This document shows positions 1-6,925 of a stretch of DNA of 8,359 nt, piece by piece. Origin of the DNA: JBMNQI01 sp050944055. GTDB lineage: Bacteria > Bacillota > Clostridia > Oscillospirales > Oscillospiraceae. The stretch covers positions 1 to 8,359 of the forward strand of contig JBMNQI010000074.1 of assembly GCA_050944055.1 (NCBI GenBank). The letters are read 5' to 3'. Position numbers and translations under genes: made by a program. Below the pieces are notes generated by a model. The model saw only the letters and a list, made by a program, of their open reading frames with translations, made no database searches and was not told the origin of the DNA. Numbering within the stretch: the first letter of the stretch is position 1; every line of letters begins with the position of its first letter.

Positions 1-1235
1 TTCTTGTCCTTGTGCAGCCGTATGCCGAGCTGCATTGCCTTCTGGGCCTGAAAACCGTATTTGCGGATGTCCACGATATCTGAAAAGCTGTTGCTCACGC
101 CGACGATCATATCGTGCTTACGCAGAAACGGTAAAATGGGCTCCAGCTCCGCGTCAAAATCCCGTATCTCATTTTCAGTACTCAGGAGCAGAAAAATTGA
201 GTTGCGAAAGAAAAGGCCGTGGCTGTTCGGAAGCTCGGCGGAGATGCTTTGGGCAATATCGCGCAAGGATAGGCGGGGGGTTAACTCCTTGCGCCTGACG
301 TGGAAGACCAAGGCGTAGAGAACGGGACCAAGCTTCAGGCCGATGGCCTTCTGCTGCTGGCGGATAAAGGCGGTATCAAGCAGCGCATTATCCAGAATCA
401 GACGAAGCAACTGCTCTGTGCGCCAGGTATTATCGGGGGAATGGATCTCCGGCTGCTTGTGAAGCTCAATGGCCACAAGGTTACCCAAAATCTCCACGAT
501 GGAGGAGTCCGCCTCGGAAAAAGGACGCTCCAGCTGTAACACATGTATGCTGCCTACAATACGCGAACCGACGACTAAAAGCTTTCGGTAGACGGAAGGC
601 AGCTCCTCAAAGCCCTCGTCAATCAGAGGAACCGAGGACCCGACCGGGAGTTCCCAGTTTTCGGCTGTGTTTTTAACATCGGGATGCCCTATTGGCAGAT
701 ACTGGACGGCCAGGATCTGGGGATACAAAGGGTTCTGTACGTCGCTTGGCGATGTGTACGCCAGGATGTGCTGTGTGCTGTCCGCAACAACAACCGGGTT
801 TCCAAGGAGCTTATAGCCTTCAGACAAAAGCTCCTGCAGGTTCTGGCATTTCAGCAGGGAACGGGACAGTTCCGAAAGATCCGAGGATCTGCAGCCGCAG
901 TCGTAAAGGCGCTTGGACAGAGACGAAAGAACGCTCGTGACGCTGGAGCAGGTGACGGCAACCACACAGCGGCCTCTGAAAAAGACCTCATTTGCATCGG
1001 TTCCCGGTTCAACGACGCAGATTAGAGGAGCCAGGTCTATGTTGGGGTCGTATTTTAAAAGCTGCCTGTAATCACAAACATAGACGGTGTCCTGACACAG
1101 AGCGGGGTTCTTTAAGCTGATACGCTCCGGCAGCAGTTCAATGTTGCTGATGACGGTATGGGGGGAAATGTTAAAGGACTGCACGCTGAAATCCTTGCGG
1201 AGCTCCCTGAGAATCTGGTCTAAATATAAATACAT
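1..1235 (-). CDS. PucR/CdaR-type transcriptional regulator, 3' part cut by window edge
   Basis: This frame is open from the ATG at 1235 to the left edge: 411 codons and no stop, so the C-terminus is missing. It is likely a DNA-binding regulator of the PucR/CdaR kind, which often control purine, sugar-acid or amino-acid catabolism. Residues about 140-260 look like a GAF-like sensor region (LGNPVVVADSTQHILAY, then IVGSIHVLQLERPFSEADSS). Residues about 300-405 fit the degenerate GGDEF-like domain of the family, ending in the typical GVSNSFSDIVDIRKYGFQAQ. The HTH_30 helix-turn-helix expected at the C-terminus would lie outside the window. The start is set by GGAGG at 1243-1247, seven bases upstream. 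It has its own promoter and follows the WYL gene in the same direction. The family call rests on domain order and the GVS...QA pattern; the effector is unknown. Confidence 0.82.
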   Translation of the reverse strand, partial: MYLYLDQILRELRKDFSVQSFNISPHTVISNIELLPERISLKNPALCQDTVYVCDYRQLLKYDPNIDLAPLICVVEPGTDANEVFFRGRCVVAVTCSSVTSVLSSLSKRLYDCGCRSSDLSELSRSLLKCQNLQELLSEGYKLLGNPVVVADSTQHILAYTSPSDVQNPLYPQILAVQYLPIGHPDVKNTAENWELPVGSSVPLIDEGFEELPSVYRKLLVVGSRIVGSIHVLQLERPFSEADSSIVEILGNLVAIELHKQPEIHSPDNTWRTEQLLRLILDNALLDTAFIRQQQKAIGLKLGPVLYALVFHVRRKELTPRLSLRDIAQSISAELPNSHGLFFRNSIFLLLSTENEIRDFDAELEPILPFLRKHDMIVGVSNSFSDIVDIRKYGFQAQKAMQLGIRLHKDK

Positions 1236-1283
1236 ATAATCGCCTCCAAAACTGATTATATAGCAGAGCAGGCAGATTGACAA
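1236..1283 (-). promoter_or_regulatory. Sigma-A-like promoter of the PucR-type regulator
   Basis: On the minus strand the -35 box is TTGTCA (1278-1283) and the -10 box is a perfect TATAAT (1255-1260), separated by 17 bases. The start of transcription would fall near 1248. That leaves a leader of only about 13 nt, almost wholly occupied by the GGAGG Shine-Dalgarno sequence (1243-1247). The placement directly upstream of the start codon supports both calls. Confidence 0.72.
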
Positions 1284-1296
1284 CCATTGAATAGTC

Positions 1297-1310
1297 TATT
1301 GTAAACAATA
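1297..1310. promoter_or_regulatory. Palindromic candidate operator upstream of the PucR-type promoter
   Basis: TATTGT-AA-ACAATA is a perfect 6+6 bp inverted repeat with a 2-bp centre. Its centre lies about 55 bp upstream of the predicted transcription start and 14 bp upstream of the -35 box, where an activator often binds. Autoregulation by the PucR-type protein or control by the neighbouring WYL protein is inference only. The region is AT-rich, so chance is possible. Confidence 0.35.
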
Positions 1311-1404
1311 AAGATAAGCACAATTACAATAGCTATAGAGCGGATGCCCGACGGAGCATAATCGCTATAAAAGAAACAGCCGGCAGGCCTTTTATTTAAT
1401 TGAC

Positions 1405-1451
1405 AGGACGCAGTTCGGGCGGCTTGGTTTTAGCCGCCCGAACCGCGTCCT
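1405..1451. terminator. Long GC-rich hairpin between the WYL and PucR-type genes
   Basis: The arms 1405-1424 and 1432-1451 pair over 20 positions with one A/C mismatch (1412 versus 1444). The outer part is AGGACGC/GCGTCCT and the inner part GTTCGGGCGGCT/AGCCGCCCGAAC, around a 7-nt loop. It lies 40 nt after the WYL stop codon, so it probably ends or protects that transcript. No clean U-tract follows on the minus strand (TGTCAATTAAAT) or on the plus strand. It is therefore an imperfect intrinsic terminator, or alternatively a dispersed palindromic repeat. Confidence 0.5.
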
Positions 1452-1490
1452 TCGGCTGTTTTACTTCTATAATCCCGAGAGCCCGAAGCG

Positions 1491-2477
1491 CTATGTGTAT
1501 CTGGACGCGCATTTTGAGGCGCAGTCGCGCATCATTTCCGCGAGGCTTTCCGGAGAGAGCACCTTCACCTTGTCCCCGAAGCTGAAGAGCCAGCCGAGCA
1601 GGGGAGGGGAGATCAGCGCATCAACAGTGACAATGAAGCTGTGTTCCCCCTCTCTCATCACCATGACATCTTTGCCGAATCTGTCCAGCACTACGCCTAT
1701 AAGCGAATTATCAAACTTGAGCCTAATACGCTCTTCCTCACCGCCGAACATATTGAATACCTTCCTGGAGTATTCTGCGGGATTGAACTGCTTGCCGTCG
1801 GGAAGCGGAGAGCGGTTTTCCTCTAATATTTCTATGCACTCCATCTTATCCACTCTGAAATGGGACAGGTTCGGGCGCTTGTCGTAAAGCGCGATCAAAT
1901 AATAATACTCATCGTCCCAGGAGAGAGCGAACGGGGACGCGGTATAGTCTTCGCCGTCGTTGCGGTAACGCTTTTCCTTTTCTACGGTGTATTCAAAATA
2001 GCGGAATGATATCTGCCTGTTGCGGGCGATAGCCTGGTGAATTTTATCCACGTTGTAATATATTTTTTCGTTCATGGTCTTTACACGGCCCGAAACGTAG
2101 ACCTGCCTGCGAAGCTGCGCTGCCTCATAGACGCTTGTGAGGCTGCCTATTTTTCTGATAAGCTCCTCCGACTTCTTCTCCGTAATAAACTTCGACGATG
2201 CTACCGCGTCCGCAAGAAGCTTAAGCTCCGGCAGTTCAAATCCCCTGCCGGCGATGCAGTAACTGACGTTTTTCGATCTTATGCATGCAATATCAACACC
2301 GAAAACCCGCAGCGCCTCAAGGTCGTCATATATGCTTTTGCGCTCCGCGCTAATCCCGTATCTGCCAAGCTCGTCGATTATCTGAGACATGGTGAGCGAG
2401 TGGTTTTCGTCAGTTTTTTCATGCAGTATTCTAAACAAATAGAGCAGCTTAAGCTTTTGATTCGGGGATTTTGGCAT
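1491..2477 (-). CDS. WYL-domain transcriptional regulator (HTH-WYL-WCX)
   Basis: The product is 328 residues, the usual length for stand-alone WYL regulators, which bind DNA through an N-terminal winged helix and sense a ligand through the WYL domain. Residues about 8-66 form the HTH (QKLKLLYLFRIL, then TMSQIIDELG and SIYDDLEALRVFG). Residues about 140-215 form the WYL domain (NRQISFRYFEY, DDEYYYLIALYDKR, LSHFRVDKM). The name-giving tripeptide is YYL rather than WYL. Residues about 248-320 match the WCX extension (ERIRLKFDNSLIGVVLDRFG). I chose the ATG at 2477 because GGAGGTGATC (2481-2490), nearly a full anti-SD match, precedes it. An in-frame ATG at 2528 would add 17 residues but lies upstream of the likely -10 box and has no good ribosome site. 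It is separated from the TRAP cassette by a terminator, so it is its own unit. The ligand and target are unknown. Confidence 0.88.
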   Translation of the reverse strand: MPKSPNQKLKLLYLFRILHEKTDENHSLTMSQIIDELGRYGISAERKSIYDDLEALRVFGVDIACIRSKNVSYCIAGRGFELPELKLLADAVASSKFITEKKSEELIRKIGSLTSVYEAAQLRRQVYVSGRVKTMNEKIYYNVDKIHQAIARNRQISFRYFEYTVEKEKRYRNDGEDYTASPFALSWDDEYYYLIALYDKRPNLSHFRVDKMECIEILEENRSPLPDGKQFNPAEYSRKVFNMFGGEEERIRLKFDNSLIGVVLDRFGKDVMVMREGEHSFIVTVDALISPPLLGWLFSFGDKVKVLSPESLAEMMRDCASKCASRYT

Positions 2478-2480
2478 TAT

Positions 2481-2490
2481 GATCACCTCC
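2481..2490 (-). promoter_or_regulatory. Shine-Dalgarno sequence that decides the WYL start
   Basis: The minus strand reads GGAGGTGATC ending 3 nt before the ATG at 2477, with GGAGG 8 nt from the start. This near-complete anti-SD match makes 2477 the start rather than the longer in-frame ATG at 2528. Confidence 0.85.
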
Positions 2491-2505
2491 GCCGGTATTT
2501 TCCTT

Positions 2506-2535
2506 ATTATACTATCAAAATCAATCAATGCACAA
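2506..2535 (-). promoter_or_regulatory. Probable promoter of the WYL regulator
   Basis: A perfect TATAAT lies at 2506-2511 on the minus strand. The best -35 candidate is TTGTGC (2530-2535), 18 bases upstream, which is weak. The site lies between the upstream terminator (2554-2605) and the ribosome site (2481-2490), as expected for an independent unit. Confidence 0.5.
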
Positions 2536-2553
2536 TAGGATGTTAATATAATT

Positions 2554-2605
2554 GCAAAAAAAGCAAAAGAAACAGGGACAGGCTTAATAAGACTGTCCCT
2601 GTTTC
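2554..2605 (-). terminator. Intrinsic terminator after the dehydrogenase gene
   Basis: Arms GAAACAGGGACAG (2569-2581) and CTGTCCCTGTTTC (2593-2605) form a perfect 13-bp stem with an 11-nt loop. On the minus strand the stem is followed by TTTTGCTTTTTTT (2556-2568), a good U-tract. It starts 27 nt after the dehydrogenase stop codon and marks the end of the transporter cassette. Confidence 0.85.
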
Positions 2606-2632
2606 GTCAAAAGAGTGGGTTACGAAGTATAA

Positions 2633-3616
2633 TCAATACCCGGTCTTGAGGTTAATTTCGTCCTTAATAGGCTTTCCGGCTAAAAACTCCGCCGCTCTTT
2701 TCTGGAAGACCTCAAAAGCCCTGTCCATGTAAAGCGGGGTCTCCGCGGACATATGCGGGCTTATCAAAACGTTGTCCATATCCCAAAGCGGGCTGTCGTC
2801 GTTTAGCGGCTCCGGGTCAATGGCGTCCAGCATCGCGCCGGAAAGCTGACCCGACCTAAGAGCGGAGACGAGGGCGTCGGTGTCCACAGTCTGGCCGCGG
2901 CCGACGTTTACAAAAATTGCGCCTTTTTTCATTTTAGAGAATTTTTCCCCGTCGAGTATCTTATAGGTCTCGGCGGTAGACGGCATTACCATGACTACCA
3001 CGTCCGCACGGCCGAGAGCTTCATCCATCATGTCCGCCGTGAGCACCTCGTCGCAGTACGGCACTTCGGACATTGTGCGCTTGACACCTATCACATGCAT
3101 TTCAAAAGCCTTGCAGCGCTTTGCGATCTCCTTGCCGATTGCGCCGATGCCGAGTATCGCGACTGTTTTACCGTATGCTTCCTCCGGAACAAAGCGCTGC
3201 CATCTGTGATTTTGCTGATTTTCGAGTATGCGGCGCAAGCCGCGGTAATGCGCCACGATATAGCTGACGACATTCTCGGAGATGGGAATGCCGTGTATGC
3301 CTTTGGCGTTCGTCAGGTGAAGGCCGGAAATACTTGCTATCGAACTTTGCGTGATGCCTTCCACTCCTGCGGACACGGCGTGTATCCATTTGAGGTTTTT
3401 TGCATAATTGCAGTAAGGCTCAACTATGCAGTGCCCGCCTCCCGTGCCCCAGCATATGAGTATGTCCGCGTCGAAGCCCCGGCTTATAAGCTCGCCCGGG
3501 TCTTCGGCTAAAAGCACCTCCGCTCCGGGTACGGCTGAGCGAACCATTTCCAAATGCTTATCTGTCACCTTCATGTTGATTCCGGTTTTCTGCGTAAAAA
3601 TAACTGCGACTTTCAT
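2633..3616 (-). CDS. D-2-hydroxyacid dehydrogenase, NAD(P)-dependent
   Basis: The 327-residue product is a cytoplasmic oxidoreductase interconverting a 2-keto acid and a D-2-hydroxy acid, at the family's usual length. The N-terminal catalytic half includes the GIHGIPISE segment (106-114). The Rossmann domain has GIGAIG at 156-161 in a GKTVAILGIGAIG context. The catalytic triad is visible: Arg240 (VNVGRG), Glu269 (DPEPL) and His288 (SPHMS). After the second Rossmann strand the sequence is VIGVKR (175-180), with Lys179-Arg180 where NAD-specific members usually have an acidic residue. This hints at NADP(H) use. The ATG at 3616 follows a GGGGGT-type ribosome site (3621-3626). It is the last gene of the cassette, 44 nt after dctM, and ends before a strong terminator. 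Exact substrate (glyoxylate, hydroxypyruvate or another keto acid) cannot be told. Confidence 0.9.
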   Translation of the reverse strand: MKVAVIFTQKTGINMKVTDKHLEMVRSAVPGAEVLLAEDPGELISRGFDADILICWGTGGGHCIVEPYCNYAKNLKWIHAVSAGVEGITQSSIASISGLHLTNAKGIHGIPISENVVSYIVAHYRGLRRILENQQNHRWQRFVPEEAYGKTVAILGIGAIGKEIAKRCKAFEMHVIGVKRTMSEVPYCDEVLTADMMDEALGRADVVVMVMPSTAETYKILDGEKFSKMKKGAIFVNVGRGQTVDTDALVSALRSGQLSGAMLDAIDPEPLNDDSPLWDMDNVLISPHMSAETPLYMDRAFEVFQKRAAEFLAGKPIKDEINLKTGY

Positions 3617-3660
3617 ATAGACCCCCTATGCGGCGCGCGAATTTTGAATATGAAGCTTTT

Positions 3661-4965
3661 TTAGCCTCCCATAAGGTTCGGCAGTACCAGTATGAATTGC
3701 GGGAACAGGATGCAGATAACGATAGCCGCCAAAGACACAAGGAAGAACGGCATTGCGCCCTTGTAGATCTCGCCCATCGTGCTCTCCTCGATGCTGGCCT
3801 TCATAACAAACAGGGAACCTCCGAAGGGAGGGGAGATAGCGGCGACAGCGGTGAGGACGAGCAGCAAAACCGCAAACCATACAAGGTCGTAACCGAGTGC
3901 GGATACTACAGGCGCGAGAATGGGGACTGTAATATATATGACCGACATGACGTCCATGAACATACCGATGATAGTAAAGAAGATAGCTATCGCGAATATG
4001 ATGACAAGAGGCGGTACCGACAGCTCGACAAGCCAGTTTACAAGCGCATTGGGTATGCGCGTAAGCGTCAGAAAACTGCCGAAGGTAAATGCCGTACCCA
4101 CTATAAAGAACGCGGAGCAGGTGGTTATCATTGTATCCTTAAGCGAGCGCCAAAGCAGCTTTAAGCTGAATTTTCTCTTGATTATGAGAATGATAATGAT
4201 TGCCGCTGAGCTGACGGCGCCGGCCTCTGTGGCGGAAAATATTCCGGTGTAAATCCCAACGATAATAATGAGGATTATCACCGCGAAGTCCCAGTTCCTG
4301 GGAAGTGCAACAAAACGCTCTTTCCATGTGGATTTTTGGGAAAGCGGAGCCTTCTTCGGATCCAGCTTGACCGCGACATAAATATAAATTGAAAACAATA
4401 GCGTGAGCAGAAGGCCCGGCATAAGCCCGCCTATCAGTACCTTACCGATTGAAACCTCCAATACTACAGCAATAAGCATGGCAATTACGCTGGGAGGAAT
4501 AAGCGGAGCCAGTATGCCTGCTGAGGAAATCGCGCCGTATGCCAGAGGCTTGTCCGTTTTGTTCCTAATAAGCTCCGGGACAATCATTCGGGAGAGCGTG
4601 GCGGATGCGGCGTTTCCGGAGCCGCAGACGGCGCCGAACCCGGCTCCGCCGAGAATACCGGCGATGACAAGCCCGCCCGGTATGTGTCCAATCCATTTCT
4701 TAGCGGTATCGAACAAAACCTCAAGTATACCGGCATAATAGGCTAAAAAGCCCAGCAGTATGAACATGGGTATAGCCGAAAAGCTGTAGCTTGTGAATTT
4801 ATCATATAACGTCATGGCGACAATCTGGACTCCGGCGTTCCAGCCGCGTATTACTGCAAGACCTACCAGGGAGACAGCCATCATGGCATATGCCACCGGA
4901 ACGCGCAGCGTCATAAGAAGCAGCAATACAAAGATTGCTATTACACCAATTATTTGTACGCTCAT
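3661..4965 (-). CDS. dctM: TRAP transporter large permease subunit, DctM family
   Basis: This 434-residue integral membrane protein is the sodium-coupled transport channel of a TRAP uptake system, at the family's normal length. About 12 hydrophobic segments span the whole protein. Family motifs are present in order: PMFILLG (66-72), GAGFGAVCGSGNAASATLSR (107-126), ILAPLIPPS (151-159), GIFSATEAGA (241-250), GMFMDVMSVIYITVPIL (334-350) and ISPPFGGSLFV (377-387). The last replaces the commoner TPPVG form with SPPFG. The ATG at 4965 has AAGGAG (4973-4978) 7 nt upstream. It starts 14 nt after the dctQ stop and precedes the dehydrogenase by 44 nt, so the genes are almost certainly co-transcribed. 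The unfused DctQ and DctM place it with classic three-component TRAP systems. Confidence 0.95.
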   Translation of the reverse strand: MSVQIIGVIAIFVLLLLMTLRVPVAYAMMAVSLVGLAVIRGWNAGVQIVAMTLYDKFTSYSFSAIPMFILLGFLAYYAGILEVLFDTAKKWIGHIPGGLVIAGILGGAGFGAVCGSGNAASATLSRMIVPELIRNKTDKPLAYGAISSAGILAPLIPPSVIAMLIAVVLEVSIGKVLIGGLMPGLLLTLLFSIYIYVAVKLDPKKAPLSQKSTWKERFVALPRNWDFAVIILIIIVGIYTGIFSATEAGAVSSAAIIIILIIKRKFSLKLLWRSLKDTMITTCSAFFIVGTAFTFGSFLTLTRIPNALVNWLVELSVPPLVIIFAIAIFFTIIGMFMDVMSVIYITVPILAPVVSALGYDLVWFAVLLLVLTAVAAISPPFGGSLFVMKASIEESTMGEIYKGAMPFFLVSLAAIVICILFPQFILVLPNLMGG

Positions 4966-4979
4966 TGCATTTCTCCTTT

Positions 4980-5507
4980 TTAAGCCTGCGGCGCTTCGGC
5001 AGTCTTACCGCGCCGGATATCACGGATTGCCGCGATTTTCAGACAGATGTCGAGCACTATCCGGACGACCATAGTAAGGACCGTGAGCGCCAGTATAGCC
5101 CTTATTGGCCAGATGGGATAAGCGGCGACTCCCTGCGTCATATCCATTTTTGAAAAAGACGCTATTGCGGTATCAGACAGTTTCTTGGAAATGGAAATAA
5201 ACACGAAACCGCCGACCAGGCACCCGAAAATATCAAATACGGTTTTCGCTGCTTCCGAGGCCTTTTCAGTGGCAAATTCAAGAATAATATTCCGTGATAT
5301 AGCCTGGACCCGGGGAAGAGCGCCTACGAAAATAGGCATAAGCAGAAGGGAAATGAGCTCCATCACGCCAAGAAGTGATTTTCCCACCGTGTTGCGCATA
5401 ATTACGTCGACCGTGGTCAGGCACATGACAGCAAAAATTGCCAGGCAGCCGATTGCGACGAGCAGCATTTCCCATTTTGACCAGATAGAGCTGATCTTCT
5501 TAAACAC
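4980..5507 (-). CDS. dctQ: TRAP transporter small permease subunit, DctQ family
   Basis: This 175-residue membrane protein is the small subunit that holds DctM and helps dock the binding protein. Four hydrophobic segments are visible at about 15-35, 48-66, 92-108 and 135-156, the standard DctQ topology. The family-like DVIMRN motif (34-39) follows the first segment, and ELISLLLMPIFVGA (50-63) forms the second. The start is a GTG at 5507. GGAGGT (5518-5523) lies 10 nt upstream, slightly long spacing, and no upstream in-frame ATG is available. It lies between dctP and dctM and is separated from dctP by a stem-loop that may lower its expression relative to the binding protein. Sequence conservation in this family is low, so the call rests mainly on topology and gene order. 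Confidence 0.9.
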   Translation of the reverse strand: MFKKISSIWSKWEMLLVAIGCLAIFAVMCLTTVDVIMRNTVGKSLLGVMELISLLLMPIFVGALPRVQAISRNIILEFATEKASEAAKTVFDIFGCLVGGFVFISISKKLSDTAIASFSKMDMTQGVAAYPIWPIRAILALTVLTMVVRIVLDICLKIAAIRDIRRGKTAEAPQA

Positions 5508-5534
5508 TGGAAAGCAGACCTCCTTATTAACACG

Positions 5535-5558
5535 GAGGCTGCCTTAAGCGGCAGCCTC
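5535..5558 (-). promoter_or_regulatory. Intercistronic stem-loop between dctP and dctQ
   Basis: GAGGCTGCC (5535-5543) and GGCAGCCTC (5550-5558) form a perfect 9-bp stem with a 6-nt loop, 19 nt after the dctP stop. No U-tract follows on the minus strand (CGTGTTAATAAGG), so it is not a strong terminator. Such hairpins after binding-protein genes are known to stabilise the upstream message or reduce read-through, giving more binding protein than permease. Confidence 0.6.
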
Positions 5559-5577
5559 TATATTATACTGTTTTCGT

Positions 5578-6729
5578 TCAGGCCGTGGGGGCTTTGCCCT
5601 TGTACTTTGCAAGCAGGGCCTGATAGTCTTTCAGAACACCCGTGCCGTCGATACCGGTGCCGTTAAGTCCTTCCGCCCATGTGTTCCAGCCTTCCTCGGC
5701 GTAAGCGTCGAATGCGGATACGTCTTCAGCGGTGGGCTCAATTATAGTTCCGCCGCCTGCAACATAAGTTTCGCTTGATTTGTCGTTGAGAATCTCATTG
5801 CGGTAAACAAGCTCGATGGCCTGAGGCGTCACGCTGTCTATAAGCTGCTGCAGGTCGGCCGGCAGATTGTTATAGGCGTCTATGCCGATAACAAACATCA
5901 GCATGCCGGAACCCATCTGCATGTTATAGCAGTATTTCGCGATTTCGTTGACGCCGAAGTCGATATTGCCCGACAGACTGTTTGACGCGACCGCGTCAAT
6001 CGTGTGCTTGGACAGGTTCTCATAAGCGTCCACGTTGCTTATGCTCATGCTGTTGATTCCCAGCTTTGTGAAGATATCGCCGACTATAGCGTTGGGGATG
6101 GATACAAGCTTGCCTTTGAGGTCCGCGAGAGATTTGATCTCCTTGTCGGATACTATGGTGAACTGTGTGCTCAAAAAGTAACCGAAGGGCTTGATTCCGA
6201 GATCGTCAAACTGCTTCTTGACGGTAGCGTTTGTCTTATACAGCTCGTCAAAAGCCGAAAGCGCCTGGTACGCGTCGTCAAAAATAGCGGGCAGTGCAAC
6301 TACGTCGGATGTGCTCAGCCTGCCTTCAAGGCGACCGCCGTTTACTACGCCCATGTCGCATACGCCGCTTGTAATAGCGTCGGCTATGCCGGCAGGGGAG
6401 ACGAGCGTGGCGTCGGTGTAGAGATCGAACTGGAGACGGCCGTTGCTTTCCTCAGTCAGGTAATCGAGGATTTCCTTGAGGTCTTTGTTAACAGCGCCGG
6501 CTGCGGGAGCATGCGAAGAAACAATCAGCGTGTAGACAGTGTCGTCTTCCGGTTCCTCGGGTTCTGCGGGTTCTGCGGGTTTCGCGGTTTCCGCGGGACC
6601 TTCCGTGGGCGCGGCACCGCCGGGCGTCGCTGCCGGGGTCTTGGTGTTGTTGGAGCTGCAGCCGTACATAACCGCGAAGCTCAGTGCAAGCGCCAGGACC
6701 AGTACGATTGAGAAGACCTTCTTTTTCAT
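5578..6729 (-). CDS. dctP: TRAP transporter substrate-binding lipoprotein, DctP family
   Basis: The 383-residue product is the extracytoplasmic binding protein that delivers ligand to DctQM. Residues 1-24 are a lipoprotein signal: KKK, a hydrophobic core, then MYGC with Cys24 as the lipidation site. Met stands in for the usual Leu of the lipobox. Residues about 25-63 are a Pro/Ala/Glu-rich tether. The fold follows from YTLIVSSHAPA (66-76), MGVVNGGRLEG (126-136), a DLKGK segment (203-207) and DAYENLSKHTIDAVA (234-248), where the usual Gly before the T/V-D is His. At Ser210 (DLKGKLVSIP) most family members have the Arg that pairs with the ligand carboxylate. The ATG at 6729 has AAGGAG (6738-6743) 8 nt upstream. 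It is the first transporter gene, 196 nt after the M24 gene. Confidence 0.92.
   Translation of the reverse strand: MKKKVFSIVLVLALALSFAVMYGCSSNNTKTPAATPGGAAPTEGPAETAKPAEPAEPEEPEDDTVYTLIVSSHAPAAGAVNKDLKEILDYLTEESNGRLQFDLYTDATLVSPAGIADAITSGVCDMGVVNGGRLEGRLSTSDVVALPAIFDDAYQALSAFDELYKTNATVKKQFDDLGIKPFGYFLSTQFTIVSDKEIKSLADLKGKLVSIPNAIVGDIFTKLGINSMSISNVDAYENLSKHTIDAVASNSLSGNIDFGVNEIAKYCYNMQMGSGMLMFVIGIDAYNNLPADLQQLIDSVTPQAIELVYRNEILNDKSSETYVAGGGTIIEPTAEDVSAFDAYAEEGWNTWAEGLNGTGIDGTGVLKDYQALLAKYKGKAPTA
6551..6595. repeat. Five degenerate 9-bp tandem repeats in the dctP linker
   Basis: Plus-strand units GGTTCCTCG, GGTTCTGCG, GGTTCTGCG, GGTTTCGCG and GTTTCCGCG run head to tail, two of them identical. 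They encode the Pro-Ala-Glu/Lys-rich tether at about residues 46-60 of DctP. Unit number may vary between strains through slippage, altering only tether length. Confidence 0.7.
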
Positions 6730-6846
6730 TGTAACTACTCCTTCTTACTGTTTGTGGAATTTATATATGAGCCGGATTGAGAGCCGCCCGAATGATATAA
6801 TATACGTCAGGCTCGTATTAAGCAGCGCATAGGCCGATACCGGCAA

Positions 6847-6870
6847 GGCGCGCCGTAAAACGCGCGGCGT
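6847..6870 (-). other. GC-rich structured segment at the 5' end of the dctP leader
   Basis: CGCCG (6851-6855) can pair with CGGCG (6865-6869), while GCGCG (6848-6852) can pair with CGCGC (6861-6865). The two stems share bases and exclude each other. No U-tract follows in the direction of transcription, so I do not call it a terminator of the M24 gene. A small GCCG-ATAC-CGGC hairpin lies next to it at 6833-6844. Confidence 0.35.
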
Positions 6871-6875
6871 TTATG

Positions 6876-6904
6876 ATGATATTATTATCATTACGTCGTC
6901 TCAA
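6876..6904 (-). promoter_or_regulatory. Candidate second promoter, upstream of dctP, with overlapping palindrome
   Basis: On the minus strand TTGAGA (6899-6904) and TATCAT (6876-6881) are each one base from consensus, with a 17-bp spacer. Transcription would start near 6869, giving a leader of about 140 nt. The palindrome ATGATA-N4-TATCAT (6876-6891) covers the -10 box and part of the spacer, a position suited to repression. This would let dctPQM and the dehydrogenase be expressed apart from the M24 gene. Confidence 0.42.
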
Positions 6905-6925
6905 TACCCTCAACCCGGAAAGCGC

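Noticed and set aside
2478..2528. Longer WYL protein starting at the ATG at 2528
   Set aside because: The extra 17 codons overlap the likely -10 box and lack a ribosome site, while the ATG at 2477 has a near-perfect one.
2037..2546. Plus-strand open frame of 169 codons opposite the WYL gene
   Set aside because: The minus-strand protein has clear HTH and WYL domains across the same bases; the plus-strand product shows no family features.
5562..5567. TATAAT on the minus strand between dctP and dctQ as a promoter for dctQM
   Set aside because: The sequence 17 bases upstream reads CCCCAC, with no -35 resemblance, and the genes are close enough to be co-transcribed.
6004..6711. Long open frame on the plus strand, 235 codons, antisense to dctP
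   Set aside because: The product is low in recognisable domains, rich in Gly/Arg/Cys repeats derived from the Pro/Ala-rich linker of DctP, and has no convincing ribosome site. It is the antisense shadow of dctP.
6847..6869. Terminator after the M24 gene
   Set aside because: The stems are short, overlap each other and are not followed by a U-tract in the direction of transcription.
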